64,000 nucleotides of DNA from Desulfovibrio desulfuricans (GCA_015062205.1 SUVB01000050.1:1-64000), one strand, 5' to 3'. Shown: positions 11,281 through 20,455, counted from the first letter of the stretch. The notes: generated by a model from the sequence alone, not told the origin. Numbers and translations: made by a program.

Positions 11281-12009
11281 TCAGCAGACCAGCGTGCCGC
11301 CCTCAAAGGCGGTTCTGCGGCGGCGCAGGGCCTCTTCCGCCGGGCGGACCGCGCGCCCGGCCACAGCCTGCATGAAGGCGGCAAGGCGCTGATCATAGGG
11401 CTTATGGCCGAAAAAGGCCGAACCGGAAACCAGCACTTCGGCCCCGGCGTCCGCCAGCTGCGCCGCATTCTCCGGGCAGACGCCGCCGTCCACCTGAATG
11501 AGCGCGTCCGCCCCGCCGCTTTCGTCCAGCATGCGACGGGCAGCACGAATTTTGTCATAGACGGCCGGGATGAAGGCCTGCCCTGAAAAGCCGGGGTTCA
11601 CGCTCATGAGCAGGAGCATGTCCAGATCCGCCGCCAGCCAGCGGGCCGCATTCACGTCCGTGCCGGGGTTCAGCGCCAGCCCGGCCTTGCAGCCCAGCGC
11701 ACGGATGGCCGTGAGCGTGCGCTGCGGATGCCTGTCCGCCTCGGCGTGGATGACCAGCATGTCCGCCCCGGCGGCACGGAAATCGCCGATATAGCGCGCG
11801 GGGTCCTCCACCATGAGATGCACGTCAAAAAAAAGCCCGCTGTGGGGCCGGAGAGACCGCAGCAGCGGGGGACCAAAGGTGATATTGGGCACAAAGGCCC
11901 CGTCCATGACGTCCAGATGCAGCCAGGTGACCCCGGCCGCCTCCAGTGCCGCCAACTCCTCGGACAGGCGGGCAAAATCGGCGGAAAGCAACGATGGCGA
12001 CAGTATCAT
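11281..12009 (-). CDS. rpe: Ribulose-phosphate 3-epimerase
   Basis: A 242-residue TIM-barrel enzyme that interconverts ribulose 5-phosphate and xylulose 5-phosphate. Motifs are ILSPSLLSADFARL at the N-terminus, the metal-binding HLDVMDGAFVPNITFG, VHLMVEDP, and NPGFSGQ and VDGGV near the C-terminus. The ATG at 12009 is chosen by family alignment; longer versions read into the MerR gene. It begins 10 bases after the MerR gene ends, so the regulator and rpe are probably co-transcribed. Confidence 0.95.
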   Translation of the reverse strand: MILSPSLLSADFARLSEELAALEAAGVTWLHLDVMDGAFVPNITFGPPLLRSLRPHSGLFFDVHLMVEDPARYIGDFRAAGADMLVIHAEADRHPQRTLTAIRALGCKAGLALNPGTDVNAARWLAADLDMLLLMSVNPGFSGQAFIPAVYDKIRAARRMLDESGGADALIQVDGGVCPENAAQLADAGAEVLVSGSAFFGHKPYDQRLAAFMQAVAGRAVRPAEEALRRRRTAFEGGTLVC

Positions 12010-12019
12010 GAGTCTTCCC

Positions 12020-12370
12020 CTACTCGCCCGCCAGCAGACGCCGCACGGCCAGCAACTCGCGCTTGAGCATGCGCATGAAGCCGGGGTCCGGCACGGGAAC
12101 CACGCGTTCCGGCAGGCTTTCATCCACCACGGCGCTGCCCTGCAGGACCCGGCGCGCGCCCTCGATGGTCATGCCCTGCTCGTGCAGCAGCTGCCGGATG
12201 CGCCGCAGGAGGGCCACATGCTCCCCGGTGTACAGCCGTTGCCCCTTGCCCGTGCGCAGGGGGGCCAGCTGGGGAAATTCCGTTTCCCAGAAGCGCAGCA
12301 CATGGGTCTTGAGGTTGAGCATCTCCGCAACCTCGCCGATCCTGTATGTGTCGGTCGTCTTGTCCGGCAT
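12020..12370 (-). CDS. MerR-family transcriptional regulator
   Basis: A 116-residue protein with an N-terminal MerR winged helix-turn-helix (YRIGEVAEMLNLKTHVLRFWE ending the recognition helix, then GQRLYTGEHVALLRRIRQLL) and a short coiled-coil tail. There are no clustered cysteines, so metal sensing is unlikely and the ligand is unknown. It lies between pheT (72 bases upstream) and rpe. In many proteobacteria ihfA sits between pheT and a similar MerR gene; ihfA is missing here. Confidence 0.85.
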   Translation of the reverse strand: MPDKTTDTYRIGEVAEMLNLKTHVLRFWETEFPQLAPLRTGKGQRLYTGEHVALLRRIRQLLHEQGMTIEGARRVLQGSAVVDESLPERVVPVPDPGFMRMLKRELLAVRRLLAGE

Positions 12371-12442
12371 GCGCTCCTCCGGCCGTTTTTCCGGAATATG
12401 CGGCAGTGTCCCGCAGGCGCCGGGCGGGAACGACCGCGCCGG

Positions 12443-14848
12443 CTACACCCTGACGTTCAAGGTCTTCACCAGCGAATCTGCCACCTTTTCCCGCAGTTTG
12501 TCCACCTCGGCGTCCTTGAGGGTGCGCTCCGCATGGCGGAAGGTCAGGCGGAAGGTCAGGTTGCGCACATGTTCCCCGCCGGGGGCGCTCTCCGGTTCAA
12601 AGCAGTCCACCAAAGTCGCGTCTTCCAGCAGAGGCAGCTGCATGCCGCGCACATGGGCTTCAATGTCGGCCGTTTTCAAACCGTCCCCGACCATGACGGT
12701 GATGTCGCGCCGCACGGGCGGGTACACGGGCAGCGGCGTGAAGGCCACGGCCGCGGCGTCGTGCAGGGCGCGCAGCGTCCCCAGATTCAACTCCGCCAGC
12801 CACACGTCCTTGCGGGCGAGGTATTCGTCGGCCACGGCGGGTTTGACCCGGCCCATGACGCCCGCATCCCGCCCGTCCACAGAGACGCGCACACAGGGCT
12901 GCAGAAAGGGATGCCCCTCCTCGGCGGCGTACCGGCCCGCCCTGAGATGCAGGAAGCGCAGCAGATGTTCCACCACGCCCTTGAGGTCGGCATAGTCCAT
13001 GTCGCCCTCGGGTTGGGGCCAGCCCGTGTCATAGCGGCTGCCGTAGAGCAGCAGCCCCAGCATGCCCGTCTCGCGCGCGGTGGTTTCGGAGGCGGCGTCA
13101 GCCTCGAAGACGTTGGCCAGCTCGAAGAGGCGCAGCCCCTGCGCGCCCTGGGCCAGATTGTTGCGCAGGTCGTGCAGCAGGCCGGGGGCCAGCGCCGTAC
13201 GCAGGGCGTCCTGTTCCGCCGAAAGCGGATTCATTATGGAAATGCGGCCCTCGCGCGGCAGGCCCAGGCGGTCCAGATCCTTATGGCCCACGAAGCTGTA
13301 ATTGACGGCCTCGTTGAGGCCGAGCCCCGCCCCCCAGCGTTTGATGCGCGACCAGAAGGCGAAGAGGGATTCCGGCTCGCCTGCGCGCTCCAGCGCCTGC
13401 GCCACGGGAGGCAGCACGGGCGGGATGGTGTCGAGCCCGTGCATGCGGCCCACCTCTTCAATGAGGTCGGCCTCGCGGGTGAGGTCGGGCCGCCATGAGG
13501 GCTGGAGCACCTGCCAAGCATCGCCCTGCTTTTCAACGGCACAGCCCAGACCGGCGAGCGTCTTCTCGTCAAATTCCGGCGTGAGGCGCACGCCCAGCAG
13601 GGCGTCGGCGCGGGAGGGACGGAACACGATGCGCGCGGGCGCAAAGGGCCGCGGCTCGCTTTCGGAAATACCGCGCCGCACGCGCCCGCCGCTCATGGCG
13701 GCCATCATGGCGCAGGCGCGGTCCAGCGCCCAGCGGCTGCGCTGCTGGTCTATGCCGCGCTCAAAACGGTAGGATGCTTCGGAGGACAGGCCCAGGCGGC
13801 GCGAGGTGCGGCGGATGCCGGCGGGCCTGAAGACCGCGCTCTCCAGAAAGACATTGGTGCTGGCGTCGCTGATTTCCGTGTTCAGGCCGCCCATGACGCC
13901 CGCCAGCGCCACGGCGCGCCCGGCGTCGCAGATGCACAGATCGTCGGCGGTCAGCGTGCGCTCCTGCCCGTCCAGTGTGGTGAATTTTTCGCCGGACTGC
14001 GCGCGGCGCACCACGATGCGCCCGCCCTCCAGCCTGTCCAGATCAAAGGAGTGCAGGGGCTGGCCGCATTCAAAAAGAATGTAGTTGGTCACGTCCACAA
14101 CGTTGGAGATGGGGCGCACGCCCACGGCGTGCAGGCGGTGCCGCACGCGCATGGGCGAGGGGCCGATCTTCACGCCGGAGATGACGCGCCCGGCGTAGAG
14201 CCAGCAGTCTTCCGGGGCCTGAATGTCAATGGGAACCAGCGCCTCCGGGGCAGAGGCGTCCTCCTCCAGCGCAAGCTCGGGAATGGTCAGGGGCAGGTGG
14301 AACGCCTGCGCCGTCTCGCGCGCCAGCCCCAGCACCGAGAGGCAGTCGGCCCGGTTGGGCGTGATGGAAATGTCCAGCACGTCGCGGTCCAGTTCCAGCT
14401 GCTCCACCAAGGGCTGACCCACCACGAAGTCGTCAGGCAGCACCATGATGCCGCTGTGGTCTTCGGTGAGGCCCAGCTCCCGCTCGGAACAGATCATGCC
14501 GAAGGAGGGCTGCCCGCGCAGCTTGGCCTTCTTGATGACCATGCCGTCCGGCATGGTTGTGCCCACCAGGGCCACCGGGACCTTCTGCCCCTGCGCCACG
14601 TTGGGCGCGCCGCAGACGATGTCCAGCGGCTCGCCCTGCCCCACGTCCACCTTGCAGACGTGCAGATGGTCGGACTGCGGATGGGCCTCGCACACAAGCA
14701 CATGCCCCACCACAATGGAACGGATGGACTCGTAGGGATGCAGAATGTCCTCCAGTTCCAGACCCAGCATGGTCAGGCGGTCGCCGAGCTGTTCGGCCGT
14801 TCCTTCATAGGGGGTGAACTCACGCAACCAGGAGAGGGAAAGCAGCAT
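12443..14848 (-). CDS. pheT: Phenylalanyl-tRNA synthetase beta subunit
   Basis: An 801-residue PheT, partner of PheS in the alpha2-beta2 enzyme that charges tRNA-Phe. In order: an N-terminal tRNA-binding EMAP/OB domain (about residues 40-150, VVGHVLVCEAHPQSDHLHVC), the B3/B4 editing region, the B5 domain, the catalytic-like core with RFERGID, and a C-terminal FDX-ACB anticodon-binding domain (PPVRRDITVMV). Length is normal. Unusually, it is separated from pheS by another small gene. Confidence 0.97.
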   Translation of the reverse strand: MLLSLSWLREFTPYEGTAEQLGDRLTMLGLELEDILHPYESIRSIVVGHVLVCEAHPQSDHLHVCKVDVGQGEPLDIVCGAPNVAQGQKVPVALVGTTMPDGMVIKKAKLRGQPSFGMICSERELGLTEDHSGIMVLPDDFVVGQPLVEQLELDRDVLDISITPNRADCLSVLGLARETAQAFHLPLTIPELALEEDASAPEALVPIDIQAPEDCWLYAGRVISGVKIGPSPMRVRHRLHAVGVRPISNVVDVTNYILFECGQPLHSFDLDRLEGGRIVVRRAQSGEKFTTLDGQERTLTADDLCICDAGRAVALAGVMGGLNTEISDASTNVFLESAVFRPAGIRRTSRRLGLSSEASYRFERGIDQQRSRWALDRACAMMAAMSGGRVRRGISESEPRPFAPARIVFRPSRADALLGVRLTPEFDEKTLAGLGCAVEKQGDAWQVLQPSWRPDLTREADLIEEVGRMHGLDTIPPVLPPVAQALERAGEPESLFAFWSRIKRWGAGLGLNEAVNYSFVGHKDLDRLGLPREGRISIMNPLSAEQDALRTALAPGLLHDLRNNLAQGAQGLRLFELANVFEADAASETTARETGMLGLLLYGSRYDTGWPQPEGDMDYADLKGVVEHLLRFLHLRAGRYAAEEGHPFLQPCVRVSVDGRDAGVMGRVKPAVADEYLARKDVWLAELNLGTLRALHDAAAVAFTPLPVYPPVRRDITVMVGDGLKTADIEAHVRGMQLPLLEDATLVDCFEPESAPGGEHVRNLTFRLTFRHAERTLKDAEVDKLREKVADSLVKTLNVRV

Positions 14849-14885
14849 AGCCGTATCCTAATTTCCGCGCCGGGGCGGGACGGGG

Positions 14886-15284
14886 TTATCTAAAGTTCCA
14901 GGCAGGGGCCTGGTTCTGCGGGTCGGGCAAGGGGCGTTCGGGACGCGCGGGCGCTTCCGCACCGTATGCGCCGGGCCGGAGACGTGGCCGGGCGGGCTTT
15001 TCCTCCGGCGGGCGGTTCCTGATGGTGTTGCCGTAGGCGTCGGTATAGCCCATGCCGCCTTCGGGCGTGCGCCCGATGCTTCGACCGCCGGGCAGCACTT
15101 CAGACTTCTTCAGGCCGCCGGGCGGCTCTAGGCCGGTCCTCGGGGGCCTGTAGGCCGACGCGGCCTGTGCCGGCAGGCCGCCGCCGGGCGCGCCGAGCAG
15201 CGCGAGCACCAGCCCGCAGCCGACAGCAACGCGGCGGGCGCGCGCCAGCACGCCCACACGCCGGGAATTCTGCCGCACAGCCAC
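14886..15284 (-). CDS. Small exported protein of unknown function between pheS and pheT
   Basis: I do not recognise this 132-residue protein. Arg-rich start followed by a hydrophobic segment (VAVGCGLVLALLGAPGGG) and AQA-A suggests a cleaved signal peptide near residue 42. The mature part is Pro/Arg/Gly-rich and likely disordered, with GGMGYTDAYGNTIRNRPPEEKP as the most distinctive segment (GYTDAYGNTIRNRPPEE). It starts 9 bases after pheS and ends 37 bases before pheT, so it should be co-transcribed with the synthetase subunits. Codon usage does not stand out. It may be a lineage-specific envelope protein. Confidence 0.6.
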   Translation of the reverse strand: MAVRQNSRRVGVLARARRVAVGCGLVLALLGAPGGGLPAQAASAYRPPRTGLEPPGGLKKSEVLPGGRSIGRTPEGGMGYTDAYGNTIRNRPPEEKPARPRLRPGAYGAEAPARPERPLPDPQNQAPAWNFR

Positions 15285-15293
15285 GCGCGCCCC

Positions 15294-16331
15294 CTACCCG
15301 GCAAACTGCCCGAGGAAGCGCACGTCGTTTTCAAAAAACATGCGCAGATCGCCGATGCCGTACTTGAGCATGGCCACGCGCTCCACGCCCATGCCGAAGG
15401 CAAAGCCGCTCACGTCTATCGGGTAGCCCACGGCCTCAAAGACCGCCGGGTCCACCATGCCGCAGCCCAGAATCTCCACCCAGCCCGTGGTCTTGCACAC
15501 GCGGCAGGGCGCGCCGTCCACATGGCCCTTGCCGCCGCACATGCAGCACGAGATGTCCACCTCGGCCGAAGGCTCCGTGAAGGGGAAGAAACTGGGGCGG
15601 AAGCGCACCTTCGTGCCCGCGCCGAACACGGCCCGCACAAAGGCCGTGAGCGTGCCGCGCAGATGGGCCATGGTGATGCCGTCACCCACCATGAGGCCCT
15701 CAATCTGGTGGAACATGGGCGTGTGGGTGAGGTCGCTGTCGCGCCGGTAGACCTTGCCGGGGACCACCACGGCCACGGGGGGCCTGCGGGCCAGCATGGT
15801 GCGCACCTGCACGGGCGAGGTGTGCGTGCGCATGAGCACGGTGTCGGTGATGTAGAGCGTGTCCTGCATGTCGCGGGCGGGATGCTCCGGCGGCATGTTC
15901 AGGGCCTCGAAATTGTAGTGGTCGATCTCCACTTCCGGGCCGGAGGCCACGTCAAAGCCCAGGCCCTGGAACACGCGGCAGATGTCTTCCATCACCAGCG
16001 TGTCGGGGTGCAGGCTGCCGCGCCACGGGGCGCGGCCGGGCACGGTGGGGTCGAAGCGGCGCAGGGCGGCCGCCTCGCGCTCGGCCTCCAGGGCCGCCTT
16101 GCGGGCGTCAAACAGGGCGTTGCAGCGCTCCTTGACGCTGTTGGCCTTCTGCCCCACGGCAGGGCGTTGCGCCGGGGCCAGCGAGGGCAGCTCGGACATG
16201 ATGCGGGCAATGCGGCCCTTGCGGCCCAGCATGTCCACGCGCAGCGCTTCCAGCGCTTCCAATGAGGAAGCCTGGTCCAACCCCTTTTCCAGTTCGGGAA
16301 CCAGGCTTTCCAGTGCGGCTATCAGATCCAT
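15294..16331 (-). CDS. pheS: Phenylalanyl-tRNA synthetase alpha subunit
   Basis: A 345-residue catalytic class II synthetase subunit. It has an N-terminal coiled coil (residues about 1-85), then motif 2-like [20 protein letters not shown] and motif 3 ([15 protein letters not shown]) near the C-terminus. The ATG at 16331 gives the usual N-terminus [10 protein letters not shown]; the longer open frame adds atypical residues. It follows a terminator-like hairpin at 16500-16538. Confidence 0.96.
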   Translation of the reverse strand: MDLIAALESLVPELEKGLDQASSLEALEALRVDMLGRKGRIARIMSELPSLAPAQRPAVGQKANSVKERCNALFDARKAALEAEREAAALRRFDPTVPGRAPWRGSLHPDTLVMEDICRVFQGLGFDVASGPEVEIDHYNFEALNMPPEHPARDMQDTLYITDTVLMRTHTSPVQVRTMLARRPPVAVVVPGKVYRRDSDLTHTPMFHQIEGLMVGDGITMAHLRGTLTAFVRAVFGAGTKVRFRPSFFPFTEPSAEVDISCCMCGGKGHVDGAPCRVCKTTGWVEILGCGMVDPAVFEAVGYPIDVSGFAFGMGVERVAMLKYGIGDLRMFFENDVRFLGQFAG

Positions 16332-16636
16332 GATGCATTTCCCAGGGCCGCGCACGGCGGCAGTTGCCGGGGAGCGCGGCGCAGGGCCGGCAGGCCCGCG
16401 CCGGCAGCGCAGCCGCCGGCAGGCATTCCCGGCGCTTCCCGGAGGACGGAATCAGCCGCCGCAGGCCCGACGCCGGACGGCGCGGACGCACGGGGGCGCA
16501 AAACAAACCGCGGACGGCGCCTGCGCGCCATCCGCGGTCATATACCATGCTCGCCCTGCTCCCGCAAGCCGGGATGCGCACAACCGCGCGCAACCGGCGC
16601 AGCCTGGAGGTCGCCCTCCGGCGCGGGGAGCAGCCC
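16332..16636. other. Spacer between rplT and pheS
   Basis: About 305 bases without a convincing gene. It contains the terminator-like hairpin at 16500-16538. The remaining 167 bases before pheS would hold a pheS promoter or the body of an attenuated leader. A short minus-strand frame begins at the ATG at 16549 just before the hairpin (MVYDRGWRAG...), but it has no run of Phe codons and does not resemble PheM. Confidence 0.4.
16500..16538 (-). terminator. Terminator-like hairpin between rplT and pheS
   Basis: On the minus strand a 14-bp stem ACCGCGGATGGCGC / GCGCCGTCCGCGGT (one G-T wobble) closes a 4-base loop and is followed by TTTGTTTT. It is placed after rplT and 170 bases before pheS. It could terminate the infC-rpmI-rplT transcript or act as an attenuator for pheS. 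Confidence 0.7.
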
Positions 16637-16990
16637 CTACTTCAGGGCGGCCTTGGCCAGATCGACGATTTTGGCGAAATCGTCCTTCTGGTACACGGCG
16701 AGGTCGGCCAGAACCTTGCGGTTCAGTTCAATGCCGGCCTGCTTGAGCCCGTGCATGAAGCGGCTGTAGGAAAGGCCGCTCAGCCGCGCGCCCGCGTTGA
16801 TGCGCAATATCCAGAGGGTGCGGAAGTCGCGCTTCCTCTGCTTGCGGCCGTAGAAGGCGTTCTGCATCGAACGTTCCACGGCCTCGCGGGCGGTGCGGTA
16901 CAGACGGCTGCGGCCGCCGCGGAAGCCCTTGGCGGCTGTCAAATATTTCTTGTGGCGACGATGACTGGCAAGACCTCTCTTCACGCGCAT
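16637..16990 (-). CDS. rplT: Ribosomal protein L20
   Basis: A 117-residue basic 50S protein needed early in subunit assembly. Typical segments include [21 protein letters not shown](A)[17 protein letters not shown] motif ([20 protein letters not shown]), [15 protein letters not shown] and the C-terminal [15 protein letters not shown]. It follows rpmI with a rather long gap (193 bases). In other bacteria L20 represses its own operon by binding a leader RNA. Confidence 0.97.
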   Translation of the reverse strand: MRVKRGLASHRRHKKYLTAAKGFRGGRSRLYRTAREAVERSMQNAFYGRKQRKRDFRTLWILRINAGARLSGLSYSRFMHGLKQAGIELNRKVLADLAVYQKDDFAKIVDLAKAALK

Positions 16991-17183
16991 ATGCGTAGCC
17001 TCCTTCTCCCGGCAAGGCGGAGGAAAGCCCGTCGGGGAGCTGTAAAAGGTATGCCCTCAACCGAGGGATGCGGATTGAACTTCAGTCACGGCTCCGCATG
17101 CGCCGCCGACGCCGCAGCGTCGTCAGACGTCCGCGCTTCGGCCTGTCCGCGCGTTGCCCGCGCCCAAGCGGCCTGAAACCGGA

Positions 17184-17381
17184 CTAGCCGTTGGGCAGCA
17201 TGCGCCGCACGGCCTTCTCGTTGGTTTTGTCCACCAGGGTGACCTGCCCGAGGCGCATCTTGCGGCCGGGGGCCTTCTTGGTCAGGATGTGGCGCAGGTT
17301 CTGGCGACGCCGCCGGAACTTGCCGCTGCCGGTTTGCTCGAAACGCTTGGCGGCGGAACGCCGGGTTTTGATCTTGGGCAT
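17184..17381 (-). CDS. rpmI: Ribosomal protein L35
   Basis: A 65-residue, highly basic 50S protein: MPKIKTRRSAAKRF, GSGKFRRRRQ, HILTKKAPGRKMRLGQ are characteristic. The ATG at 17381 is the family start and has an AAGGAG nearby; the longer frame is non-homologous. It lies between infC and rplT as in most bacteria, behind a leader with three hairpins (17433-17485). Confidence 0.96.
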   Translation of the reverse strand: MPKIKTRRSAAKRFEQTGSGKFRRRRQNLRHILTKKAPGRKMRLGQVTLVDKTNEKAVRRMLPNG

Positions 17382-17432
17382 GGTAGTCTCCTTGCGAATT
17401 TTCCCCGGCCGTCCGGAGGACGCGACGGGGGA

Positions 17433-17485
17433 GGGGCATAATGCCCCAAAGCGCCGGACGGCGCAAGGGGGAATTTCAGTTCCCC
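17433..17485 (-). promoter_or_regulatory. Structured infC-rpmI leader: three tandem hairpins
   Basis: Three inverted repeats follow each other in the 161-base infC-rpmI spacer: GGGGC/GCCCC around ATAAT (17433-17447), GCGCCG/CGGCGC (17451-17464) and GGGGAA/TTCCCC around six bases (17468-17485). In E. coli the infC-rpmI region carries the RNA target for L20-mediated translational repression. A similar role here is an inference from position and structure. Confidence 0.45.
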
Positions 17486-17542
17486 GAGCGACGCGACTGC
17501 CTGCGCAGCCCGCCGGAGCGGACACTGCGCGACCGCGCCCGC

Positions 17543-18073
17543 CTACTTCTTGGGCACCAGCAGCATTTGCAGGGTACGGCCTTCGGCGCGCGGCTCCTGA
17601 TCCACCTTGGCCACGTCGGTCAGGTCCTGCACGACCCGTTCCAGGATGGCCAGCCCCCTGTCCTTGTGCACAATCTCGCGCCCGCGGAAAAAGACCGTAA
17701 TCTTGCAGCGGTCCCCGTCTTCCAGAAAACGACGGATGTGGCGGATCTTGGTTTCGTAATCGTGGTCGTCCGTCTTGGGACGCACCTTGATTTCCTTTAT
17801 CTGCACCACCGTCTGGCGCTTCTTGGCTTCCTGCTTTTTCTTCTGCTGCTCGTACTTGAACTTGCCGTAATCCATGATGCGGCAGACAGGCGGCTCGGAG
17901 GCGGACGCCACCTCCACCAGATCCATGCCCGCCTCCTTGGCCATGGCAATGGCTTCATTCCTCTGCAGAATGCCGAGCTGCTCGCCGTCGGCGGCGATCA
18001 CGCGGACCTCGCGGGCGCGGATCATCTCGTTGCGGCGCACGCCGTCCTGCGGCATGTCACGCCGCGGTCTCAT
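17543..18073 (-). CDS. infC: Translation initiation factor IF-3
   Basis: A 176-residue IF-3 that binds the 30S subunit and checks the initiator tRNA-start codon match. The N-terminal domain contains VRRNEMIRAREVRVIAADGEQ and the signature YGKFKYEQQKK; the C-terminal domain contains IKEIKVRPKTDDHDYETKI and FFRGREIVHKDRG. The ATG at 18073 lies 1 base after the thrS stop and lacks a close Shine-Dalgarno; an AAGGAGG about 30 bases upstream is inside thrS. Translational coupling to thrS is likely. IF-3 genes often use AUU-type starts, so the precise start is less certain. Confidence 0.95.
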   Translation of the reverse strand: MRPRRDMPQDGVRRNEMIRAREVRVIAADGEQLGILQRNEAIAMAKEAGMDLVEVASASEPPVCRIMDYGKFKYEQQKKKQEAKKRQTVVQIKEIKVRPKTDDHDYETKIRHIRRFLEDGDRCKITVFFRGREIVHKDRGLAILERVVQDLTDVAKVDQEPRAEGRTLQMLLVPKK

Positions 18074-18074
18074 G

Positions 18075-20006
18075 TTAGGAGAAGCTATAGCGCATCCCTC
18101 CTTGCTTGAAGGGCTCTTCGGCCTCCGCCCGGATAAGCGCGGCAATCTCCGCAGCGGATTTGAGCCCCAGGTTGTCGCCGTTGCGCAGGCGCACACTGGC
18201 GCCGCCCGCCTGCACTTCCTTTTCCCCAACCACAAGAATGAAGGGCGTTTTGGCGAGTTGCGCCTCGCGCACCTTGAACCCGAGCTTTTCGTTGCGGGCA
18301 TCGACCTCGGCGCGGATGCCCATGCCCCTGAGTTCGTCGCGCAGCGTGAGCGCCGCCGCGTCGCCCGCCTCGGTGACGGTGAGCACGCGGGCCTGCTCTG
18401 GCGCAAGCCACACGGGCAGCGCCCCGGCAAAATTCTCAATGAGAATGCCGATAAACCGCTCCAGCGAACCCATGATGGCCCGATGCACCATGACCGGGCG
18501 GTGACGTTCGCCATCCTGGCCCACATAGGTCAGGTCAAAGCGCTCGGGCAGCGTGAAGTCCACCTGGATGGTGGAGCACTGCCACTCGCGGCCGATGCAG
18601 TCCAGCAGGCGCACGTCGATTTTCGGCCCGTAGAACGCGCCGTCGCCCGCATTGATTTCATACGGAATGCCGGCGTCCTCCACCGCCTTGATGAGGGCGT
18701 TGGTGGCAAGTTCCCATGCCTCATCCGTGCCGATGCTGCTCTCGGGCCGGGTGGATATCTCCACCTTGTACTCAAAGCCGAAGAGCTTCATGAGATCGCG
18801 GATGATGCCGATGACGCCGAGGATCTCGCCTTCCAGCTGCTCCGGCGCGCAGAGAATGTGGGCGTCGTCCTGCGTGAACTGGCGCACGCGCAGCAAGCCG
18901 TGCAGCACGCCGCTTTTTTCGTGGCGGTGCACAACCCCGAGCTCGAAGTAGCGCTGCGGCAGATCGCGGTAACTGCGCAGCTCGTTTCCGTAGATGAGCA
19001 TGTGCGCAATGCAGTTCATGGGCTTGATGCCGTAGGCGTCTTCCTCAATCTGCGTGAAGTACATGTTCTCGCGGTAGTGGTCATAGTGGCCGGATTTCTG
19101 CCACGTCTCCACGCGCAGCAGCTGCGGGCCCTGCACCAGTTCGTAGCCGCGCTTCAGATGCTCGCGCCGCCAGAAATCCTCAAGGATGGTGCGCACCATC
19201 ATGCCGCGCGGCAGCCAGAAGACCATGCCCGGGGCCACATCCTCCTTGAACGTGAAGAGGGAGAGCTCGCGCCCCAGCTTGCGGTGATCGCGGCGCCTGG
19301 CCTCCTCAAGCTGCTTGAGGTAGGCGTCCAGCGCCTTCCTGTCGGCGAAGGCCGTGCCGTAAAGACGCGAGAGCATGCGGTTCTTCTCGTCCCCGCGCCA
19401 GTAGGCCCCGGCCACGCTCATGAGCTTGGCGTTGGCGGTGAAACCCGTGTGCGGCACATGCGGGCCGCGGCAGAGATCCGTGAAGTCGCCGCAGGTGTAG
19501 AGGGAGACAGTATCGCCCTCCACGGCGTCAATGAGCTCCAGCTTGTACGGCTCGCCCATGCCCGCAAACAGTTTTTTGGCCTCGGCCTTGGACACGTCCC
19601 GCCGGGTAAAGGGCAGACGCGCGGCGGCCATTTTGGCCATCTCGGCCTCGATGGCGGCGAAATCCTCGCTGGAGAAGGGAGTCTCCACGTCAAAATCGTA
19701 GTAGAAACCGTTGTCAATGGAAGGCCCGATGGTGACCTTCGCCTTGGGGAAGAGCTTTTTCACCGCCGCCGCCATGACGTGCGCGGCGGAATGACGCAAC
19801 ACGGCCAGCCCCTCAGGCGCATCGGCGTACACGGGCGTGAGTTCGGCGCAGCCCGCAGGCACGGCAGATGAAAGGTCAAGCAGGCCGCCGCCGTCGGCGC
19901 GAGCAGCCACCACAGCCTTGAATTTCTTGCCGCTCAGGGCGTTTTGCAGGGCAGAAGCTATTGTCTCCCCGGCTTCCACCATCTGCCCTTCCACACGGAC
20001 TTCCAT
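18075..20006 (-). CDS. thrS: Threonyl-tRNA synthetase
   Basis: A 643-residue class II synthetase. The N-terminal TGS domain is somewhat divergent ([18 protein letters not shown]). It is followed by the editing domain ([37 protein letters not shown]), the catalytic core (motif 2 [13 protein letters not shown], zinc/Thr-site residues in [11 protein letters not shown]) and the anticodon domain ([12 protein letters not shown]). GAAGGAGAACTT precedes the ATG at 20006. A terminator-like hairpin lies only 30 bases upstream of the start (20037-20065), and tRNA-Val is beyond it. Confidence 0.97.
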   Translation of the reverse strand: MEVRVEGQMVEAGETIASALQNALSGKKFKAVVAARADGGGLLDLSSAVPAGCAELTPVYADAPEGLAVLRHSAAHVMAAAVKKLFPKAKVTIGPSIDNGFYYDFDVETPFSSEDFAAIEAEMAKMAAARLPFTRRDVSKAEAKKLFAGMGEPYKLELIDAVEGDTVSLYTCGDFTDLCRGPHVPHTGFTANAKLMSVAGAYWRGDEKNRMLSRLYGTAFADRKALDAYLKQLEEARRRDHRKLGRELSLFTFKEDVAPGMVFWLPRGMMVRTILEDFWRREHLKRGYELVQGPQLLRVETWQKSGHYDHYRENMYFTQIEEDAYGIKPMNCIAHMLIYGNELRSYRDLPQRYFELGVVHRHEKSGVLHGLLRVRQFTQDDAHILCAPEQLEGEILGVIGIIRDLMKLFGFEYKVEISTRPESSIGTDEAWELATNALIKAVEDAGIPYEINAGDGAFYGPKIDVRLLDCIGREWQCSTIQVDFTLPERFDLTYVGQDGERHRPVMVHRAIMGSLERFIGILIENFAGALPVWLAPEQARVLTVTEAGDAAALTLRDELRGMGIRAEVDARNEKLGFKVREAQLAKTPFILVVGEKEVQAGGASVRLRNGDNLGLKSAAEIAALIRAEAEEPFKQGGMRYSFS

Positions 20007-20036
20007 AAGTTCTCCTTCAACTCCGGCCCGGCTCAC

Positions 20037-20065
20037 AAAATAAAAGGGGGGAGGTGACCCTCCCC
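20037..20065 (-). terminator. Terminator or attenuator hairpin in thrS leader
   Basis: On the minus strand a 7-bp stem GGGGAGG / CCTCCCC with a 4-base loop is followed by CCTTTTATTTTG. It lies 106 bases downstream of tRNA-Val and 31 bases before the thrS start, so there is no room for a separate thrS promoter after it. It either ends the tRNA transcript or attenuates thrS. Confidence 0.65.
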
Positions 20066-20171
20066 ACTGCGCCGAAACCGGTTTTCCGACCGCCGTGCGG
20101 CGGCCCGTGCTATGGGCGGGGCCAAGGCCTTCCGCCGTCAAGGGGAAACGCAATCTCCCCGAAAAATCCTG

Positions 20172-20248
20172 TGGTAGGAACGAGCAGACTTGAACTGCTG
20201 ACCTCTTCCGTGTCAAGGAAGCGCTCTAGCCACCTGAGCTACGCTCCT
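20172..20248 (-). tRNA. tRNA-Val (anticodon GAC)
   Basis: A 77-base cloverleaf with encoded CCA: acceptor AGGAGCG / CGTTCCT (G-T wobble included), D stem GCTC/GAGC, anticodon stem CTTCC/GGAAG with loop TTGACAC (anticodon GAC), and T stem AGCAG/CTGCT with loop TTCAAGT. Position 8 is T, position 33 T, position 37 A. It reads valine GUC and, by wobble, GUU. It lies upstream of thrS on the same strand. Confidence 0.95.
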
Positions 20249-20455
20249 ACAGGCAAGGGGTCTTATAGCTGGCGGCCCCGCCGCCGTCAACAGTTTTTTG
20301 TCAATGTACGCCATTTTTCACCGCATCCGGGGCCGTTTTCCGCCCCCCGGCTCCGACGCCGGCGGGCGGCGCGACGCCGGAGGCAAGCGGTGTTTCAATG
20401 CATCTATGTTAAAAAACGGTATGTTATAGCAAATACCGCAGTTGTCGGCTTCCCC

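Noticed and set aside
16332..16636. PheM-like leader peptide before pheS
   Set aside because: The short frame before the hairpin has no Phe-rich run and continues through the hairpin without a stop.
20007..20171. T-box riboswitch before thrS
   Set aside because: No AGGGTGGNACCGCG-type T-box motif or specifier loop could be seen; the spacer is too short.
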